Assembly: GCF_001431625.1 (NCBI RefSeq) | Contig: NZ_LLXT01000083.1 | Coordinates: forward strand, 1-32,777 | DNA from: Stenotrophomonas geniculata ATCC 19374 = JCM 13324 | Lineage (GTDB): Bacteria; Pseudomonadota; Gammaproteobacteria; Xanthomonadales; Xanthomonadaceae | DNA length: 32,777 bases | Direction of reading: 5' to 3' | Part shown: piece by piece, positions 7,362 to 15,372 of the stretch | Layout of the letters: the number at the start of each line of letters is the position of its first letter | Numbering within the stretch: position 1 is the first letter of the stretch | The notes under the pieces: generated by a model | What the model saw: the letters and a program-made list of their open reading frames with translations, nothing else | What the model was told of the DNA's origin: nothing | Database searches by the model: none | Program-made: the position numbers and the translations under genes

Positions 7362-8517
7362 AAACGATGGCATCGGCGCCCAGCTGGTGGATCGGCAGCA
7401 GCGCCGCGCCCACCGATACCGCGGATCCTCCCAGCCGTGACACATGCACCTGCGGCAGGCGCAGGCTGTCCAGCGCGCTGCTCCAGCGTGCCGGCTGCTG
7501 CAGGTGTTGCCCCAACGCTTCCAGTACCTGGCGGGGCAGCGAACCGGACAGGATCACGGCGCCCGGATCGAGCCACGCCACGCCGGTATTGGCCGCCGCG
7601 CCCAGCTGGTTTCCCGCGCGTTCGGCCCAGGCACTGATGATGCCGGCATGGCTTTCCAGGCAGGCCTCCAGCTCGAACAACGAAGGAATCCCGGCGCCGG
7701 CGTCGCGCAACGTGGCCAGCAGGTCGATGCCCGAGGGGCGCGGTGCGTCCATGCGGAACAGGCGGCCGATGTCGCCTGCATTGCCGAACTCACCGCGCAT
7801 CACATCACGCCGGTGGATCACGCCGCCACCCACGCCGTGGCCGACATACAGCAGCAGCGCCGAAGCGCAGTCGCGGATCAGCCCGCTGTCGTAGTACTCC
7901 GCCAACGCCGCCAGGGTTGCATCGTTCTCCACCCACACCGGGAAGCCGAAGTAGTCTTCGAAGAACTGGTCGTTGTCGATGTCGCGCCAGCCATGCAGCC
8001 AGTCCACCGCGTGCCGGCGTGCCGGACCGGTTTCGACCACGGGCCCCGGAACGGCCACGCCGAGGCCCAGAAAGCGCGCGCGCATCAGTCCGGTGCTGCT
8101 GGTGAGGCTGCGCAGGCGCTGGTCCACGCAATGGACGAAATCGAGGGGATCTGCGCTGTCGAATGCGGTGGCATCGCGGGCGATGACCTGGCCGGCGAAA
8201 TCCACCAGTGCGATCTCCAGCCAACCGGGATGCACCGTGGCACCGGCGGCATAGCCGCCCCGACCGGACAGCGCCAGTGGCACCGAGGGACGGCCGCGCT
8301 GGCCATCGGACAGTTGTCCCTGTTCCTCGATCACTTCCAGCATCAGCAGTTCACGCGCCAGGCGGGTCAACGCGCCGTTGTGCATGCCCAGCTGGTGGGC
8401 GATGGTGATGCGGGGAACCGCGCCCATCGTGCGCAACAGCCAGATGATGCGCTTATGGTCGGCCTCGAGCGCGATCAGCGGCTTGCGGCGCAGCCGCGAT
8501 GTCGGGGCCAGGCTCAC
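7360..8517 (-). CDS. ROK-family transcriptional regulator without the usual cysteine zinc motif
   Basis: The 385-residue protein starts with a winged helix-turn-helix (about residues 22-80: IIWLLRTMGAVPRITIAHQLG...GRPSVPLAL). The ROK sugar-kinase-like fold follows, with WVENDATLAALAEYY and GHGVGGGVI as signature segments. In ROK proteins such as NagC and Mlc the fold senses a sugar or sugar phosphate. The family's zinc motif of three cysteines after GEFGNAGDIG is absent: the protein reads FRMDAPRPSGIDLLATL instead. It may therefore bind ligand in a non-standard way. It starts at GTG 8517 in a GTGA overlap with the stop of the MFS gene. A plausible operator lies at its own 3' end, before the receptor. 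Identification as a ROK regulator is firm; the effector is unknown. Confidence 0.87.
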   Translation of the reverse strand: MSLAPTSRLRRKPLIALEADHKRIIWLLRTMGAVPRITIAHQLGMHNGALTRLARELLMLEVIEEQGQLSDGQRGRPSVPLALSGRGGYAAGATVHPGWLEIALVDFAGQVIARDATAFDSADPLDFVHCVDQRLRSLTSSTGLMRARFLGLGVAVPGPVVETGPARRHAVDWLHGWRDIDNDQFFEDYFGFPVWVENDATLAALAEYYDSGLIRDCASALLLYVGHGVGGGVIHRRDVMRGEFGNAGDIGRLFRMDAPRPSGIDLLATLRDAGAGIPSLFELEACLESHAGIISAWAERAGNQLGAAANTGVAWLDPGAVILSGSLPRQVLEALGQHLQQPARWSSALDSLRLPQVHVSRLGGSAVSVGAALLPIHQLGADAIV

Positions 8518-9740
8518 GGGCGCAGGCCCTCGCTGCGTGCTGGAGGGATGGGCCAGGCCAATGCGGCCAGCGAAAGCAGGCTGCCGATGGCGACCAGCGA
8601 GACCAGGGCGACCGAGGTGTCCAGATCGCCCGCCTGTATACCGGGCAGCACTTCGCCCAGCAGCAACGAAGAGGCCGCGATGGATAGCTTCATGGTTCCG
8701 GTGAGCAGTGCGAAGCAGCTGAGGTCATCGTCGCGTCCGCCATGGATGGCGTGGCGACGGGCGATCAGCGCGGTGCGTCGCCACAGTACCAGGCCGACGC
8801 TGGCCACCGCCGTCCCGTGGGTCGCGGCACATGCAATCGCTATGGGCGTGGAGGGGAGGGCCAGGTACACGCCGACGGCTCCGACGGCCAGCACCGACAT
8901 CAACGCGAGCATCCCGGTCTCGCTGTGCAGCTTTGTACGCAGGCGCAGGCAGAGCCAGGGGGCAACCACCATGCCCGCCACCATCGCGAAGGTCAGCGCT
9001 GCCCCATGTTCGGCGAAGGGGAACAGACGCCCTGCCAGGCCGACCAGCGTCGTCTCCGCCGCCGCGGCCAGCAGAACCGGCAGCAGCGCTGGCAGGGGCA
9101 GGGCAACAGCAGCGGGCCTGGTTGCGCTGGGCCGTGGGGGCGTTGCGACGCAGGCCAAAGGAAGCGCAGCGGCCGCGATCAGCACGCCGATGACCATGCA
9201 GATCAGCAACGCGTTGCCACTGCCCTGGGACGCAGGCGTACCGACCACGACGAACAGCGCCGAGGCAATGCACAGCTTGGAGATCGGCACTACCACGGCG
9301 CGGGTGGAGACATAGCGCATGGCCTCGACCTCGTCACGGGGCAGCAACGACGTCAACGCGTTCTGGGCCACGTCGTAGACTGCATAGCAGGTACGGAACA
9401 GCAACGATGCGACCAGCAATGGCAGGAAGGCGGGCTCGGTTGCGTTGCCCGGGCTGAACAGCAGGCAGGCGCTGGCCGCCGTGCCGAGCCCGCCGATGAG
9501 CTGCAGGCGCAGGGCGAGGCGCTGCTGGTTGCGCAGGCGGGTGAACACGGCGGCCAGCAGCAGATCGAGCAGGCTGCTGTAGGCCAGTGAAATGGCCAGC
9601 AGCTGGCCGGTGTGGGCCGCCGACAGCCCCAGCCGGGCGTGCAGGTAGTAGCCCAGCACCAGATCCACGAATGACCAGGCCAGGGTGCGGGCAAAGTGGC
9701 CGGCGGCATAGAGGTGCCGTGGCGAGGGCTGCGCGTTCAA
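8514..9740 (-). CDS. MFS transporter, first gene of the ROK/receptor operon
   Basis: The 408-residue protein is almost entirely hydrophobic, with about twelve predicted membrane segments and a short basic loop FTRLRNQQRLALRL between the early helices, as expected for an inner-membrane major facilitator. No family-level substrate signature was recognised. In-frame stops upstream leave TTG 9740 as the earliest start (MNAQPSPRHLYAAGHFART); the next option, a GTG at residue 25, would cut into the first helix. Its stop overlaps the ROK start by 4 bases. Gene order suggests that the receptor brings a compound across the outer membrane and this protein moves it or a derivative into the cytoplasm. 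A PhoB-like promoter lies at 9780-9813. Confidence 0.8.
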   Translation of the reverse strand: MNAQPSPRHLYAAGHFARTLAWSFVDLVLGYYLHARLGLSAAHTGQLLAISLAYSSLLDLLLAAVFTRLRNQQRLALRLQLIGGLGTAASACLLFSPGNATEPAFLPLLVASLLFRTCYAVYDVAQNALTSLLPRDEVEAMRYVSTRAVVVPISKLCIASALFVVVGTPASQGSGNALLICMVIGVLIAAAALPLACVATPPRPSATRPAAVALPLPALLPVLLAAAAETTLVGLAGRLFPFAEHGAALTFAMVAGMVVAPWLCLRLRTKLHSETGMLALMSVLAVGAVGVYLALPSTPIAIACAATHGTAVASVGLVLWRRTALIARRHAIHGGRDDDLSCFALLTGTMKLSIAASSLLLGEVLPGIQAGDLDTSVALVSLVAIGSLLSLAALAWPIPPARSEGLRP

Positions 9741-9779
9741 CGCCGTGTACTGGGGGAGAAGAGCCGGAGATGCTGGATC

Positions 9780-9813
9780 GTTCTACTACCCCTGTGTGAC
9801 ATGGTCCTGACAT
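9780..9813 (-). promoter_or_regulatory. Probable PhoB-dependent promoter of the MFS-ROK-receptor-DUF218 operon
   Basis: On the minus strand ATGTCAG, GACC, ATGTCAC (9813-9796) reproduces the two 7-mers spaced by 4 bases of a Pho box (CTGTCAT N4 CTGTCAY), matching 11 of 14 positions. Ten bases downstream is TAGAAC (9785-9780), a good -10. No separate -35 is evident, as expected where PhoB replaces it. The box ends 56 bases before the TTG start at 9740. Confidence 0.6.
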
Positions 9814-9931
9814 GGCGGGTGGCCGGGCATTCAGCGCGTGGCTTGCACCCCCTGCCGCGGGCGTGCAGCATTTGCCCTGCTGCCCCCACCACGCGTCACG
9901 CAGCGCTTTCTTCACTGGAACGGAGCAACGT

Positions 9932-10414
9932 ATGAAACTGTTGTCCGCTGTGTTGTTGTCTGCGCTTTCGCTCTCCGCCGTTCCGGCGCTGGCAGTGGAA
10001 GCTTCGCCCTCACCGCTGTTGGGGCGCTGGTCGCTGGATATCGCCACGTCTGCACTTCCCGAAGCGCAGCGCCCGAAGCATGTGGTGCTCGAGTTCAAGG
10101 ACGCCGGTGCGGGGCGTTGGAGTTCACATGTGGACATCGTCCTGCACGACGGCAAGACCATGAAGTCCGACGGCACGCTGGCGCTGGACGGCACGCCGGG
10201 GCCCTTGTCCGGTACTTACGGCGCGGACAAGGCCAACCTGAAACTGCCGGCGCCGAACACCCTGGTGATGCAGCTGGTGGACCACGGCACGCCGGCCTCC
10301 ACCCGCATCTATACCGTGGCGGCCGACCGTACGACGATGACCGAGACCAAGGCGTTCTACGGCCACGACGGCACGCCGATCCTGCAGACCAATCTGTTCA
10401 AGCGCATGCCCTAG
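9932..10414 (+). CDS. Small secreted protein of unknown function
   Basis: The 160-residue product has a clear signal peptide (MKLLSAVLLSALSLSAVPALAVEA). A mature part of about 137 residues begins LLGRWSLDIATSALPEAQRP and is rich in beta-forming stretches (HVVLEFKDAGAGRWSSHVDIVLHDG, TMKSDGTLALDG, TRIYTVAADRTTMTETKAFYG). The pattern is reminiscent of small lipocalin-like or DUF1579-like periplasmic barrels, but no family is recognised with confidence. It has no cysteines or lipobox. ATG 9932 is preceded by GGAG at 9922-9925, six bases away; an open frame further upstream lacks a signal peptide. It is divergent from the MFS operon and convergent with aceE, from which a hairpin separates it. Confidence 0.75.
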   Translation: MKLLSAVLLSALSLSAVPALAVEASPSPLLGRWSLDIATSALPEAQRPKHVVLEFKDAGAGRWSSHVDIVLHDGKTMKSDGTLALDGTPGPLSGTYGADKANLKLPAPNTLVMQLVDHGTPASTRIYTVAADRTTMTETKAFYGHDGTPILQTNLFKRMP

Positions 10415-10421
10415 CGATGCT

Positions 10422-10458
10422 GTGTTCACCACGTCCGCACAACGGGCGTGGTGAACAC
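10422..10458. terminator. Bidirectional terminator hairpin between the secreted protein gene and aceE
   Basis: GTGTTCACCACG (10422-10433) and CGTGGTGAACAC (10447-10458) are perfect 12-base inverted arms with a 13-base loop. The hairpin lies between two convergent genes (stops at 10414 and 10466). There is no long T-run on either side, so its strength is uncertain. Confidence 0.65.
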
Positions 10459-10465
10459 GGCAGCC

Positions 10466-13138
10466 TCACACCGCGGCCGGATCGCGTTTGCCGGTGTCGA
10501 TGCCGTACTTGTCGATGGCCCCCTGCATCCGCAAGCGTTCGATGCGACCTTCGTCAGCCAGTGATTTCAGGGCGGCCAGCACGATGAAGTGGCGATCCAC
10601 TTCGAAGAAGGTGCGCAGCGATTCACGTGTGTCGGAACGGCCGAAGCCATCGGTGCCGAGTGCGGTGAAGCGGCGGTCGTTGATGAAGGGACGGATCTGG
10701 TCGCCGACGATCTTCATGTAGTCGGTGGCCACCACCACCGGGCCTTCATGGCCCTGCAGGCACTGCTGCACGTAGGGTACGCGCGGCTCCTCGGCCGGAT
10801 GCAGCAGGTTCCAGCGTTCGGCGGCCAGGCCGTCGCGGCGCAGTTCGGTCAGGCTGGTGGCGCTCCACACATCGCTGGCGACGCCGAAGTCCTGCTGCAG
10901 CAGTTCTGCCGCGGCTTCCACTTCGCGCAGGATCGAGCCGCTCCCCATCAGCTGCACGCGTGGCTGCGAGGCGGTATCGGCGGCTGCCGGATGCAGCAGA
11001 TACAGGCCCTTCAGGATGCCCGCTTCCACGCCCTCCGGCAGTGCCGGCTGCGGGTAGTTTTCGTTGAGCACGGTGATGTAGTAGTAGATGTCTTCCTGGT
11101 CGACATACATGCGGCGCAGGCCGTCATGGATGATCACCGCCAGCTCGTAGTTGTAGGTCGGGTCGTAGGACACGCAGCTCGGAATCACCGACGACAGCAC
11201 GTGGCTGTGGCCGTCATCGTGCTGCAGGCCTTCGCCCATCAGCGTGGTGCGGCCCGACGTGGCACCGAGCAGGAAGCCGCGGGTACGTGCATCGGCAGCG
11301 GCCCAGGCCAGGTCACCGACACGCTGCAGGCCGAACATCGAATAGAAGATGTAGAACGGAATCGTGGCCAGGCCGTGGTTGCTGTAGGCGGTGCCGGCGG
11401 CGATCCACGAACAGATCGCTCCGGATTCATTGATGCCTTCCTGCAGGATCTGGCCGTCCTTGGCTTCCTTGTAATAGCTCAGCTGGCCGGCATCCTGCGG
11501 GGTATACAGCTGGCCCAGGTAGGAGTGGATGCCGATCTGGCGGAACAGGCCTTCCATGCCGAAGGTGCGCGATTCATCAGGCACGATCGGAATCACCAGC
11601 TTGCCCAGGTCCGGGTCCTTCAGCAGGCTGGTGAGGATGCGCACGAAGCCCATCGTGGTGGACTGGCCACGATCGCCGCTGCCCTGCAGCTGGGTGTTGA
11701 AGATCGACAGCGGCGGCAACGGCAGCGGATCGACCTTCGCCAGCCGCGCCGGCAGCTGGCCGCCCTGGATGCGGCGGCGCTCGGCGAAGTAGGCGGCCTC
11801 GGCGCTGCCCGGCTCCGGACGCAGATAGGGCATGTCCTCCAGTTGCTCGTCGCTGACCGGCAGGTTGAAGCGGTCGCGGAAGGCGCGCACCGCGTCGGCG
11901 CTCATCTTCTTCAGCTGGTGGTTGATGTTCTGGCCTTCGCCGGCTTCGCCCATGCCGAAACCCTTGACCGTCTTGGCCAGGATCACTGTCGGCCGGCCGC
12001 GGGTGTTCACCGCCTGCTGGTAGGCGGCGTACACCTTCTGCGGATCGTGGCCACCACGTGCCAGCGCCCAGATCTCGTCGTCGCTCATGTGCGCGACCAG
12101 CTCCAGCAGCTCGGGGTAACAGCCGAAGAAATGCTCGCGCACGTAGGCGCCGCTCTGCGACTTGAAGGTCTGGTAGTCGCCATCCACGCATTCCATCATG
12201 CGCTGGCGCAGCAGGCCGCTGTGGTCGCGGGCCAGCAGGTCGTCCCAGCCGCTGCCCCAGATCAGCTTGATCACGTTCCAGCCGGCCGCACGGAAGGTGC
12301 CTTCCAGTTCCTGGATGACCTTGGCGTTGCCGCGTACCGGACCGTCCAGGCGCTGCAGGTTGCAGTTGACCACGAACACGATGTTGTCCAGCCGCTCGCG
12401 GCCAGCCAGGGAAATTGCCGCCAGCGATTCGGGCTGGTCCATTTCGCCGTCGCCGAGGAAGGCCCAGACCTTGCGGCCCTGGTGTTCTTTCAGGCCGCGG
12501 TATTCCAGGTAGCGCATGTAGCGCGCCTGGTAGGCGGCGGTCAGCGGGCCCAGCCCCATCGATACGGTGGGGAACTGCCAGAACTCCGGCATCAGGCGTG
12601 GGTGTGGATACGAGGACAGGCCTTCGCGGCCGGCTTCGCGGCGGAAGTTGTCCATCCGTGCCGGATCGATGCGGCCCTCCACGTACGCGCGGCCGTAGAT
12701 GCCCGGCGCGGAGTGGCCCTGGATGTAGATCATGTCGCCGTCGAAGGTGTCGGTGCGGCCACGGAAGAAGTGATCGAAGCCGACGTCGTACAGCACTGCC
12801 GCGGACTGGTAGGTGGCGATGTGGCCGCCGACATTGGAATGCTTGCCGGCACGCAGCACCATCACCATCGCGTTCCAGCGGATCATCGCGTTCAGGCGGC
12901 GCTCGATGGCCAGGTCACCCGGGTAGGCCGGCTGGCGCTCGGGCGGGATGGTGTTGACGTAGGCGGTCCAGGCACGGGTATGCAGGTCGCCGTGCTGCTG
13001 GGCGTCCAGATCGCTCAGCTGGTCGATCAGGTAGTGCGCGCGCGGCCGGCCGCCGGCCTGCATCACCGCCTCCAGCGATTCACGCCACTCCCGCGTTTCC
13101 AGCGGGTCGGTATCGAAGGGGATCAGGGCTTGGTTCAT
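10466..13138 (-). CDS. aceE: Pyruvate dehydrogenase E1 component, homodimeric type
   Basis: This cytoplasmic enzyme decarboxylates pyruvate using thiamine diphosphate and passes the acetyl group to the E2 lipoamide. The protein has 890 residues, against 887 in E. coli, and starts at ATG 13138 with GGAGA a few bases upstream. The TPP/Mg motif GDGEMDQPE... ends in NCN; Asp230, Asn260 and Gln262 fall at the E. coli numbering of the Mg-TPP ligands. His106 (GGHIATYQS) and His142 (IQGHSAPG) also match E. coli positions. The mobile active-site loop is present as GMGEAGEGQNINHQ. No E2 (aceF) or E3 (lpd) gene is adjacent in this window, so the complex must be completed from elsewhere. A terminator hairpin separates it from the convergent gene. 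Function is certain. Confidence 0.97.
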   Translation of the reverse strand: MNQALIPFDTDPLETREWRESLEAVMQAGGRPRAHYLIDQLSDLDAQQHGDLHTRAWTAYVNTIPPERQPAYPGDLAIERRLNAMIRWNAMVMVLRAGKHSNVGGHIATYQSAAVLYDVGFDHFFRGRTDTFDGDMIYIQGHSAPGIYGRAYVEGRIDPARMDNFRREAGREGLSSYPHPRLMPEFWQFPTVSMGLGPLTAAYQARYMRYLEYRGLKEHQGRKVWAFLGDGEMDQPESLAAISLAGRERLDNIVFVVNCNLQRLDGPVRGNAKVIQELEGTFRAAGWNVIKLIWGSGWDDLLARDHSGLLRQRMMECVDGDYQTFKSQSGAYVREHFFGCYPELLELVAHMSDDEIWALARGGHDPQKVYAAYQQAVNTRGRPTVILAKTVKGFGMGEAGEGQNINHQLKKMSADAVRAFRDRFNLPVSDEQLEDMPYLRPEPGSAEAAYFAERRRIQGGQLPARLAKVDPLPLPPLSIFNTQLQGSGDRGQSTTMGFVRILTSLLKDPDLGKLVIPIVPDESRTFGMEGLFRQIGIHSYLGQLYTPQDAGQLSYYKEAKDGQILQEGINESGAICSWIAAGTAYSNHGLATIPFYIFYSMFGLQRVGDLAWAAADARTRGFLLGATSGRTTLMGEGLQHDDGHSHVLSSVIPSCVSYDPTYNYELAVIIHDGLRRMYVDQEDIYYYITVLNENYPQPALPEGVEAGILKGLYLLHPAAADTASQPRVQLMGSGSILREVEAAAELLQQDFGVASDVWSATSLTELRRDGLAAERWNLLHPAEEPRVPYVQQCLQGHEGPVVVATDYMKIVGDQIRPFINDRRFTALGTDGFGRSDTRESLRTFFEVDRHFIVLAALKSLADEGRIERLRMQGAIDKYGIDTGKRDPAAV

Positions 13139-13382
13139 GACGGTCTCCAGAGGGCGCCGGTCGGACTTCTGCCTGGGCGACAACACCGGCAGGGCGCACA
13201 GCACTGGAGCGGGGTCGCAACGGCAGGGCCGTGACGCGAAGGGCGACCGTGGCGGCCACCGAGAAGACAAGCGTAGGCCTGCCCCCCACGCTTCGGTAGG
13301 CGGGCGGGGCTTGGGTCTCTGGCAAGCAAGGGTTGGCGCCGCGCGCCGTATCATGGGCCGATGCGCTGGGTGCGCCCGCTGA
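13139..13382. other. 244-base spacer upstream of aceE
   Basis: This gap between aceE and the small membrane-protein gene must hold the aceE promoter and leader. It is very GC-rich with short G-runs. No convincing -35/-10 pair, no PdhR-type palindrome and no recognisable riboswitch was seen. A weak hairpin can be drawn from AAGCGT (13269-13274) and ACGCTT (13288-13293). Confidence 0.4.
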
Positions 13383-13727
13383 TCAGGCCGGGGACAGCCC
13401 AGGCAGGAACACCGGGATGATCGCCACGCCGACGCCCAGCAGGCACCAGGCGACGATGGGCAGCCAGCGCGCCAGGCGTTGGGCGGATTCCGGTGCACGA
13501 CGGCCGCCGATCCACAGCAGCAGCGTGAGCACACCTAGCGCATAGGCGAGGACGACGACTACCGGATGCACATGGATGACCCGGCTGGGCGGCCACATCT
13601 GCTGCTGGTAGGCGGTGGTGTGGGCGACCAGCAGCAGGAACAGCAGGCTGCTGAGGGTGTTGATGGCGGTGCGTGCGTTGATGGGAGCACTCCTTGTGCG
13701 GGCTGCCGGGCAGTGCAGGGGCCGCAT
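13383..13727 (-). CDS. Small hydrophobic membrane protein of unknown function; start codon uncertain
   Basis: The frame encodes 114 residues from ATG 13727. There are three likely membrane segments: around NTLSSLLFLLLVAHTTAY, VVVVLAYALGVLTLLLWIGG and WLPIVAWCLLGVGVAIIPVF. No family was recognised. The first 15 residues (MRPLHCPAARTRSAP) do not look like the start of a membrane protein. The ATG lies inside a good -10 hexamer (TAGAAT, 13731-13726). A perfect AAGGAG at 13695-13690 stands seven bases before an in-frame ATC codon at 13682, which would give a 99-residue protein beginning NARTAINTLSS. No ATG, GTG or TTG start lies between. The gene is divergent from the sigma-factor operon and upstream of aceE on the same strand, but 244 bases away. 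Confidence 0.6.
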   Translation of the reverse strand: MRPLHCPAARTRSAPINARTAINTLSSLLFLLLVAHTTAYQQQMWPPSRVIHVHPVVVVLAYALGVLTLLLWIGGRRAPESAQRLARWLPIVAWCLLGVGVAIIPVFLPGLSPA

Positions 13728-13754
13728 TCTAGCGGCTGCCCGCCGGTCGTTGAA
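13726..13754 (-). promoter_or_regulatory. Putative promoter for the small membrane protein
   Basis: TAGAAT (13731-13726) is a strong -10 match, with TTCAAC (13754-13749) 17 bases upstream as a weak -35. If real, transcription begins near 13719, downstream of the only ATG, so translation would have to start later. Confidence 0.45.
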
Positions 13755-13767
13755 ACGCCACTGTCAT
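13750..13767 (+). promoter_or_regulatory. Weak PhoB-box candidate before the sigma/anti-sigma operon
   Basis: TTGAAAC, GCCA, CTGTCAT fits the 7-4-7 Pho-box layout. The second 7-mer is perfect and the first poor, about 10 of 14 positions in all. It ends 52 bases before GTG 13819, similar to the better sites in this window (50 and 56). The expected -10, CACCCT at 13778-13783, is weak. It overlaps the putative divergent -35 at 13749-13754. Confidence 0.3.
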
Positions 13768-13818
13768 CGATGGCGGTCACCCTGCGGGGCTTTCCAGCCT
13801 CGGGGTGGTTGGCCGGCC

Positions 13819-14334
13819 GTGAACAGCGTGAGGATCTGGGAGAAGAGCTACCAACTGCGGCGCCGGCTGCTGCGTGGCTTCTTCCTGCGTCGCGGTTCGG
13901 CCAGTGAGGATGCCGAAGACCTGGCGCAGGAGGTCTACCTGCGCCTGCTGCGCAGCACCGGCGAAGATGCCGATGCGGTCGAGAACCCGGAAGCCTACCT
14001 GTTCACTGTGGCGGCCAACCTGGCGCGCGAGCATGCGCGCGCGCGGTCGTCGCTGCCGCCGCTGGAAGATGTCGATCTGTTGGCCGAAGTGCTGAAAAGC
14101 GAAGAAGACATCGAGGGTGAATTCGAGCATGCGCAGCGCTGGAGTGATATCCGCAGCACCATCGCACGACTGCCGGCAACCACGCGGCGGGTGATGGAGC
14201 TGCACTACCGCGACGGGTTGGACTGCCCGGGAATCAGCCAGCAGCTGCAGGTGTCGGTGCACATGGTGCGCAAGCACATCGGCAGGGGGCTGGAGGCCTG
14301 CAGGAAGGCGCTGGGCGCCAGGGAGCACACATGA
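13819..14334 (+). CDS. ECF sigma factor, FecI-like
   Basis: The 171-residue protein has the two-domain layout of extracytoplasmic-function sigma factors. Region 2 is around LLRGFFLRRGSASEDAEDLAQEVYLRLLR, and region 4 is around LPATTRRVMELHYRDGLDCPGISQQLQVSVHMVRKHIGRGL. FecI-type factors are held by a FecR partner and released when an outer-membrane receptor with an STN domain binds its ligand; all three parts are encoded here in order. GTG 13819 is the chosen start because it begins just before region 2; an open frame further upstream is unrelated in content and covers the divergent promoter. No strong ribosome binding site is visible. Its stop overlaps the FecR-like gene by four bases (ATGA). 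The likely target promoter is at 15373-15403. Confidence 0.9.
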   Translation: MNSVRIWEKSYQLRRRLLRGFFLRRGSASEDAEDLAQEVYLRLLRSTGEDADAVENPEAYLFTVAANLAREHARARSSLPPLEDVDLLAEVLKSEEDIEGEFEHAQRWSDIRSTIARLPATTRRVMELHYRDGLDCPGISQQLQVSVHMVRKHIGRGLEACRKALGAREHT

Positions 14335-15353
14335 GCCGGAACTCATCGACCGTGGCCGACGACACGATCGCCTGCGAGGCCATGGACTGGTTCCTGCGCA
14401 ATCGCGACGGAACACTGGGTGAGGCCGAGCGGGTTGCGTTCCTGGACTGGATGAAGTGCTCGCCGGAGCATGTGCGCGCCTATATGCACGCCCTCGCGCT
14501 GCACCGGCAGGTCGGTGAGGCGCTGCAATCGCCGTTGCCTGAAGAGGCGCCGGTGCCACCGCGGCAGGTCGCCGCCAAGGTGGTGCCGCTGTTCGGTAGC
14601 GTGCATGCGCCGCCGCGCGCTGTGCGGCCTCGGGGGCGTGCGCGCTGGTGGGTGATGGCTGCCGCAGCCTGTACGGCCCTGCTCGGCGTGGGCCTGGTTC
14701 CGCAGCTGATGCCCACCGCGCAGCTGTACAGCGCCGACCATGGTGAATTGCGTGACCTGGTGCTGCCCGACCAGACCCAGGTGCGGCTCAACGCGGACAG
14801 CCGCCTGCGGGTACGCATGGGCTGGTTCAGCCGCAAGGTGGAGCTGTTGCAGGGTGAGGCCACGTTCGACATCGCCCGCGACCGCCGTCCGTTCGAGGTG
14901 GAGGTGAACGGCCTCGAGATTCGAGACATTGGCACGGTGTTCGATGTCGCGCGACGGTTGCAGAGCACGCGCATCGGCGTGGTTTCCGGCGAGGTGGAGA
15001 TCTGGAGCCAGGGTGCGGACGCCCGGCGTCTTGCGCAACTGGGCGAAGGCCGGGTGGTGCAGGTCGACGCGCGCAGCCATGCGGTGGAGTCGCTGGATGT
15101 ACCGTTGTCGATGCTGCTGGACTGGCAGCAACGCAAGGTGTCCTTCCTGGATGAGCGGCTGGACGAGGTGGCCGCTGCCTTCAACCGGCACAACCAGGTA
15201 CAGGTCCGCGTGCTGGACGAAGGCGCTGCATCGGCACGGTTGTCGGGCAGTCTCGATGCGCATCGCATCGGTGCGCTGCAGGCCTTCCTCGAACGCGACC
15301 CGCGTTTCCTGGTGAGGCGCGAAGGCGACACCGTGCGGGTCGGCAGTCGCTGA
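14331..15353 (+). CDS. FecR-like anti-sigma factor / signal transducer
   Basis: The 340-residue inner-membrane protein has a cytoplasmic N-terminal domain of the DUF4880 type (about residues 13-55: CEAMDWFLRNRDGTLGEAERVAFLDWM...H). One membrane span follows at about 106-124 (WWVMAAAACTALLGVGLVP). The periplasmic FecR domain is at about 130-225 (SADHGELRDLVLPDQTQVRLNADS, DIGTVFDVARR). The C-terminal part (about 260-335, VSFLDERLDEVAAAFNRHN) matches the STN-like DUF4974 segment that contacts the receptor's signalling domain. It should bind the sigma factor encoded immediately upstream and pass the signal from the receptor encoded downstream. The ATGA overlap with the sigma gene implies translational coupling. 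Confidence 0.9.
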   Translation: MSRNSSTVADDTIACEAMDWFLRNRDGTLGEAERVAFLDWMKCSPEHVRAYMHALALHRQVGEALQSPLPEEAPVPPRQVAAKVVPLFGSVHAPPRAVRPRGRARWWVMAAAACTALLGVGLVPQLMPTAQLYSADHGELRDLVLPDQTQVRLNADSRLRVRMGWFSRKVELLQGEATFDIARDRRPFEVEVNGLEIRDIGTVFDVARRLQSTRIGVVSGEVEIWSQGADARRLAQLGEGRVVQVDARSHAVESLDVPLSMLLDWQQRKVSFLDERLDEVAAAFNRHNQVQVRVLDEGAASARLSGSLDAHRIGALQAFLERDPRFLVRREGDTVRVGSR

Positions 15354-15372
15354 GGCCGACGTGGCCGTGGAC

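Noticed and set aside
10589..13234. A very long open frame on the plus strand opposite aceE
   Set aside because: aceE is unmistakable on the minus strand with catalytic residues at conserved positions; the antisense frame is low-complexity Ala/Gly/Val/His text, common in GC-rich DNA.
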